NCBI GenBank assembly: GCA_003249625.1
Contig: QKII01000214.1
Coordinates: forward strand, 1-17,803
Source: Propionivibrio sp.
GTDB lineage: Bacteria; Pseudomonadota; Gammaproteobacteria; Burkholderiales; Rhodocyclaceae
DNA: 17,803 nucleotides
Reading direction: 5' to 3'
Below the pieces are notes generated by a model that did no database searches, was not told the DNA's origin, and worked only from the letters and a program-made list of their open reading frames with translations. The position numbers were made by a program, and so were the translations under genes. This document shows, piece after piece, positions 15,396 through 17,803 of the stretch (position 1 is the first letter of the stretch; every line of letters begins with the position of its first letter).

Positions 15396-17117
15396 ATGCC
15401 GAGAAGCCCCGTGCCGATAAATGCCCCCCCCCCGCGCCAGATCGGACAAGTCCTGATCGCCAAAGGCATCCTCAGCGAGGATCAGCTGCGAATCGCCTTG
15501 CTGGAGCAGATGAAGACGAATCAGCCGGTCGGGAAACTGCTCGTCGCCTTGGGCTTCGTCACCGAAACGACCCTGCGTGATGCACTGTCGGAAAGTCTCG
15601 GAAAACAGAGCATAGACCTGTCGAACGCCATCATCGATCCCTCTGCACTCGCACTGGTGCCGCGCGAGTTGGCCAAGCGCCACAACATGCTGCCCCTCGA
15701 CTACGACGAGGAACACCAGCGACTGACAATTGCCATTGCCGACATCAACGACATCGTCGCGCTGGATCGTATCCGCAGTCTGGCGAAAACAGCGCTGGAA
15801 ATCGACGCGCTCCTCGCCGGCGAAACAGAGGTGGCTCGTGCTATCGACCAAGCATACGGATATGAGTTGTCAATCGACGGCATTCTGCACGAAATCGAAA
15901 CGGGAGAAATCGATTTCCGCAGTCTGCAATCGTCGTCCGACGAATACAGCCAGCCAGTCGTCCGCCTGATCGACTCGATCCTTACGGACGCCGTCAAGCG
16001 CGACGCGTCGGACATCCATTTTGAACCAGAGAGCGGCTTCCTGCGCATTCGCTACAGGATCGACGGCATGCTTCGGCAGATTCGCTCGCTGCATCAGTCG
16101 TACTGGCCGGCCATGGCCGTTCGCATCAAGGTGATGAGCGGCATGAACATTGCCGAAACGCGCGCACCGCAGGACGGGCGGATCACGCTGACCATCCGCG
16201 GACGGCAAATCGACTTTCGCGTTTCCGCGCAGCCGACCATCCACGGCGAAAACATCGTCCTGCGCATCCTCGACCGCCAGAAAGGTCTCGTTCCTCTCGA
16301 AGGACTGGGCCTCACCGAGCACCAACTGGACACCCTCAAGCTGATGATCGCCCGCCCAGAGGGCATCATCCTGCTCACCGGACCGACAGGCAGCGGCAAG
16401 ACGACAACGCTCTACTCGATTCTCAACCACATCAACTCCGAGGGATTGAACATCATGACCCTCGAGGACCCGGTCGAATACCCAATGGCAATGGTCCGGC
16501 AGACGTCGGTCGCCGAAGCGGCAAAGCTCGACTTTGCCAACGGCATCCGTTCGATGATGCGCCAGGATCCGGACGTCATCCTCGTCGGCGAAATCCGCGA
16601 TGCCGAAACGGCAGAAATGGCCTTTCGCGCAGCGATGACCGGACATCAAGTTTATTCGACGCTACACACCAACTCGGCAATCGGCGCCATCCCCCGCCTG
16701 CTCGACATCGGTGTGCTACCTGACATCATGGCCGGCAACGTGATTGGCGTCGTCGCGCAACGACTGGTCCGCCGCCTCTGCCCGCACTGCAAAACGCCCT
16801 ATCAAGCAGGCGATCATGAATCGCGGCTTCTCGGCAGCCCGCTCGATGCACCGCGCCCGATCGTTTTCCGACCCTGCGGCTGCGAACGCTGCGATTTCCA
16901 GGGCTATCGTGGACGGCTGGCGATCATGGAAATCCTGCGCATGAACGGCGACCTCGACGAACTCGTCGCCAAACGTGCCACGGGACGGGAGATTCGCCTG
17001 GCTGCCCTCCAGCACGGCTTGGTTCCGCTCGCCGAAGACGGGTTGCGTCGCGTACTCGATGGCTCCACCTCGCTGGAAGAACTGAGCCGCGTGGTCGACC
17101 TGACCGACCGGATGTAG
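15396..17117 (+). CDS. mshE: MSHA-type pilus assembly ATPase MshE
   Basis: Hexameric cytosolic motor of the PilB/GspE family, 573 residues. The N-terminal MshEN domain begins right after a Pro-rich start: motif 1 (about 14-38, IGQVLIAKG to LLEQ) and motif 2 (about 43-67, VGKLLVALG) resemble the c-di-GMP-binding repeats of Vibrio MshE, though the second ends in S where Q is usual. The ATPase core has Walker A GPTGSGKT at 329-336, the Asp box MTLEDPVEYP and Walker B DPDVILVGEIRD at 391-402, then MTGHQVYSTLHTNSA. Zinc-binding cysteines are CPHC (462-465) and CGCERC (494-499). Codons 10-13 contain a run of ten C (15424-15433). No clear ribosome site precedes ATG 15396. Five bases separate it from mshG. 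Confidence 0.95.
   Translation: MPRSPVPINAPPPRQIGQVLIAKGILSEDQLRIALLEQMKTNQPVGKLLVALGFVTETTLRDALSESLGKQSIDLSNAIIDPSALALVPRELAKRHNMLPLDYDEEHQRLTIAIADINDIVALDRIRSLAKTALEIDALLAGETEVARAIDQAYGYELSIDGILHEIETGEIDFRSLQSSSDEYSQPVVRLIDSILTDAVKRDASDIHFEPESGFLRIRYRIDGMLRQIRSLHQSYWPAMAVRIKVMSGMNIAETRAPQDGRITLTIRGRQIDFRVSAQPTIHGENIVLRILDRQKGLVPLEGLGLTEHQLDTLKLMIARPEGIILLTGPTGSGKTTTLYSILNHINSEGLNIMTLEDPVEYPMAMVRQTSVAEAAKLDFANGIRSMMRQDPDVILVGEIRDAETAEMAFRAAMTGHQVYSTLHTNSAIGAIPRLLDIGVLPDIMAGNVIGVVAQRLVRRLCPHCKTPYQAGDHESRLLGSPLDAPRPIVFRPCGCERCDFQGYRGRLAIMEILRMNGDLDELVAKRATGREIRLAALQHGLVPLAEDGLRRVLDGSTSLEELSRVVDLTDRM
15424..15433 (+). repeat. Ten-C homopolymer within the mshE start region
   Basis: Run of ten C spanning codons 10-13 of mshE (Ala-Pro-Pro-Pro). 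It is the longest single-base run I see in the window. An ATG at 15421 directly before the run is in a different frame from the gene; with one extra C it would be in frame with the MshEN domain. Confidence 0.8.
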
Positions 17118-17122
17118 GCGCG

Positions 17123-17803
17123 ATGCCGCTGTTCACCTACCGGGCAATCGACGCGGACGGCCACGCCGTGACCGGACGCATCGACGCGCAGAACGACACA
17201 GACCTGGACATGCGCCTGCGGCGCATGGGGCTCGACCTCATCAGCGGCACCCCCGTCAGCAACCGCCAGCTTCTCGGAATGCAATCCGTCCCGCGGCGCG
17301 AGCTGATTCATTTCTGCTTTCATCTGGAACATCTGCTCAGAGTCAGCGTACCAATTCTCGACGGGCTGAAGGATCTGTCAGACACGCTGGAAAATCCGCG
17401 CTTTCGTGAAGTAACCGCCAGCCTTGTCGACAGCATCGAAGGCGGCCAGATACTCTCGCAGGCAATGGGAGCGCATCCAAAAGTGTTCGATACGGTTTTC
17501 GTCAACCTGATCCGTGCCGGCGAGACCAGTGGCAAGCTGTCCGATGTACTGCGAAGTCTGACCGAAACGCTGAAATGGGAAGACGAACTGGCCTCGCAAA
17601 CCCGGAAGGTGGCGATGTACCCAGCCTTTGTCGGAACGATCGTCATCGCTGCGACATTTTTCCTGATGACCTACATGGTTCCCCAGCTGAAGCTCTTCGT
17701 GCGCAACATGGGCCAGGAGATGCCGATGCAGACGAAAGTGCTCTTCTTCGTTTCCGACCTGCTCGTCGCCTACTGGTACGTCGCCTTGATCGCACCGCTC
17801 ATT
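17123..17803 (+). CDS. mshG: MSHA-type pilus inner-membrane platform protein MshG, N-terminal part (cut by window end)
   Basis: Member of the PilC/GspF family, the inner-membrane platform on which the assembly ATPase works. The window holds 227 codons; the rest is beyond its end. The start MPLFTYRAIDADGHAVTGRI is the standard family opening. The first GspF domain is seen at about 55-180: ELIHFCFHLEHLLRVSVPIL, DSIEGGQILSQAM, the conserved FVNLIRAGETSGKLSDVL and the end TRKVAMYPAFV. The first membrane helix (TIVIAATFFLMTYMVPQL) starts near residue 171. The ATG lies 5 nt after the mshE stop, so the genes are surely co-transcribed. Confidence 0.95.
   Translation, partial: MPLFTYRAIDADGHAVTGRIDAQNDTDLDMRLRRMGLDLISGTPVSNRQLLGMQSVPRRELIHFCFHLEHLLRVSVPILDGLKDLSDTLENPRFREVTASLVDSIEGGQILSQAMGAHPKVFDTVFVNLIRAGETSGKLSDVLRSLTETLKWEDELASQTRKVAMYPAFVGTIVIAATFFLMTYMVPQLKLFVRNMGQEMPMQTKVLFFVSDLLVAYWYVALIAPLI

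Noticed and set aside
15003..15851. Minus-strand frame of 282 codons opposite mshN/mshE
   Set aside because: Runs antisense through the TPR and MshEN domains; an artefact of GC-rich third positions.

Overview
The window is a chromosomal segment that looks like a betaproteobacterium, probably near Rhodocyclales. The grounds are the gene families, the gene order Mla-YadGH-IbaG-MurA on one strand, and a moderately GC-rich base composition. I assign no species. No tRNA, rRNA, IS element, phage gene or CRISPR array was seen.

Layout. On the minus strand, 1-1229 is the N-terminal part of a membrane proton/sodium-pumping pyrophosphatase (hppA). It is preceded by an uncharacterised 253-residue cytosolic protein (1304-2065) with a long, hairpin-rich leader. 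From 9325 down to 2375 runs one tightly packed minus-strand operon of ten genes: mlaF, mlaE, mlaD, mlaA, mlaC, mlaB, an ABC-2 exporter of YadG/YadH type, ibaG and murA. It covers outer-membrane lipid homeostasis, an exporter, an iron-sulfur related BolA protein and the first committed step of peptidoglycan synthesis. Most joints are 1-8 nt overlaps.

Divergent from it, on the plus strand from 9432 to the window end, is an MSHA-type type IV pilus operon. It encodes a sigma-54-dependent response regulator resembling PrsR, an ExeA/MshM ATPase with a C-terminal SPOR-like domain, the secretin MshL, the TPR protein MshN, the assembly ATPase MshE and the inner-membrane platform MshG (cut by the window end). 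The 106-bp divergent spacer holds two adjacent inverted repeats that could be operators for either direction.

Most of the window is well-known biology. The points that merit a second look are: a run of ten C within codons 10-13 of mshE, which could act as a phase-variation switch just before the MshEN c-di-GMP motif; the two palindromes between the mla and msh operons; the three abutting hairpins in the leader of the unknown gene beside hppA; and the pairing of a PrsR-like regulator and a SPOR-bearing MshM with an MSHA-like machine.
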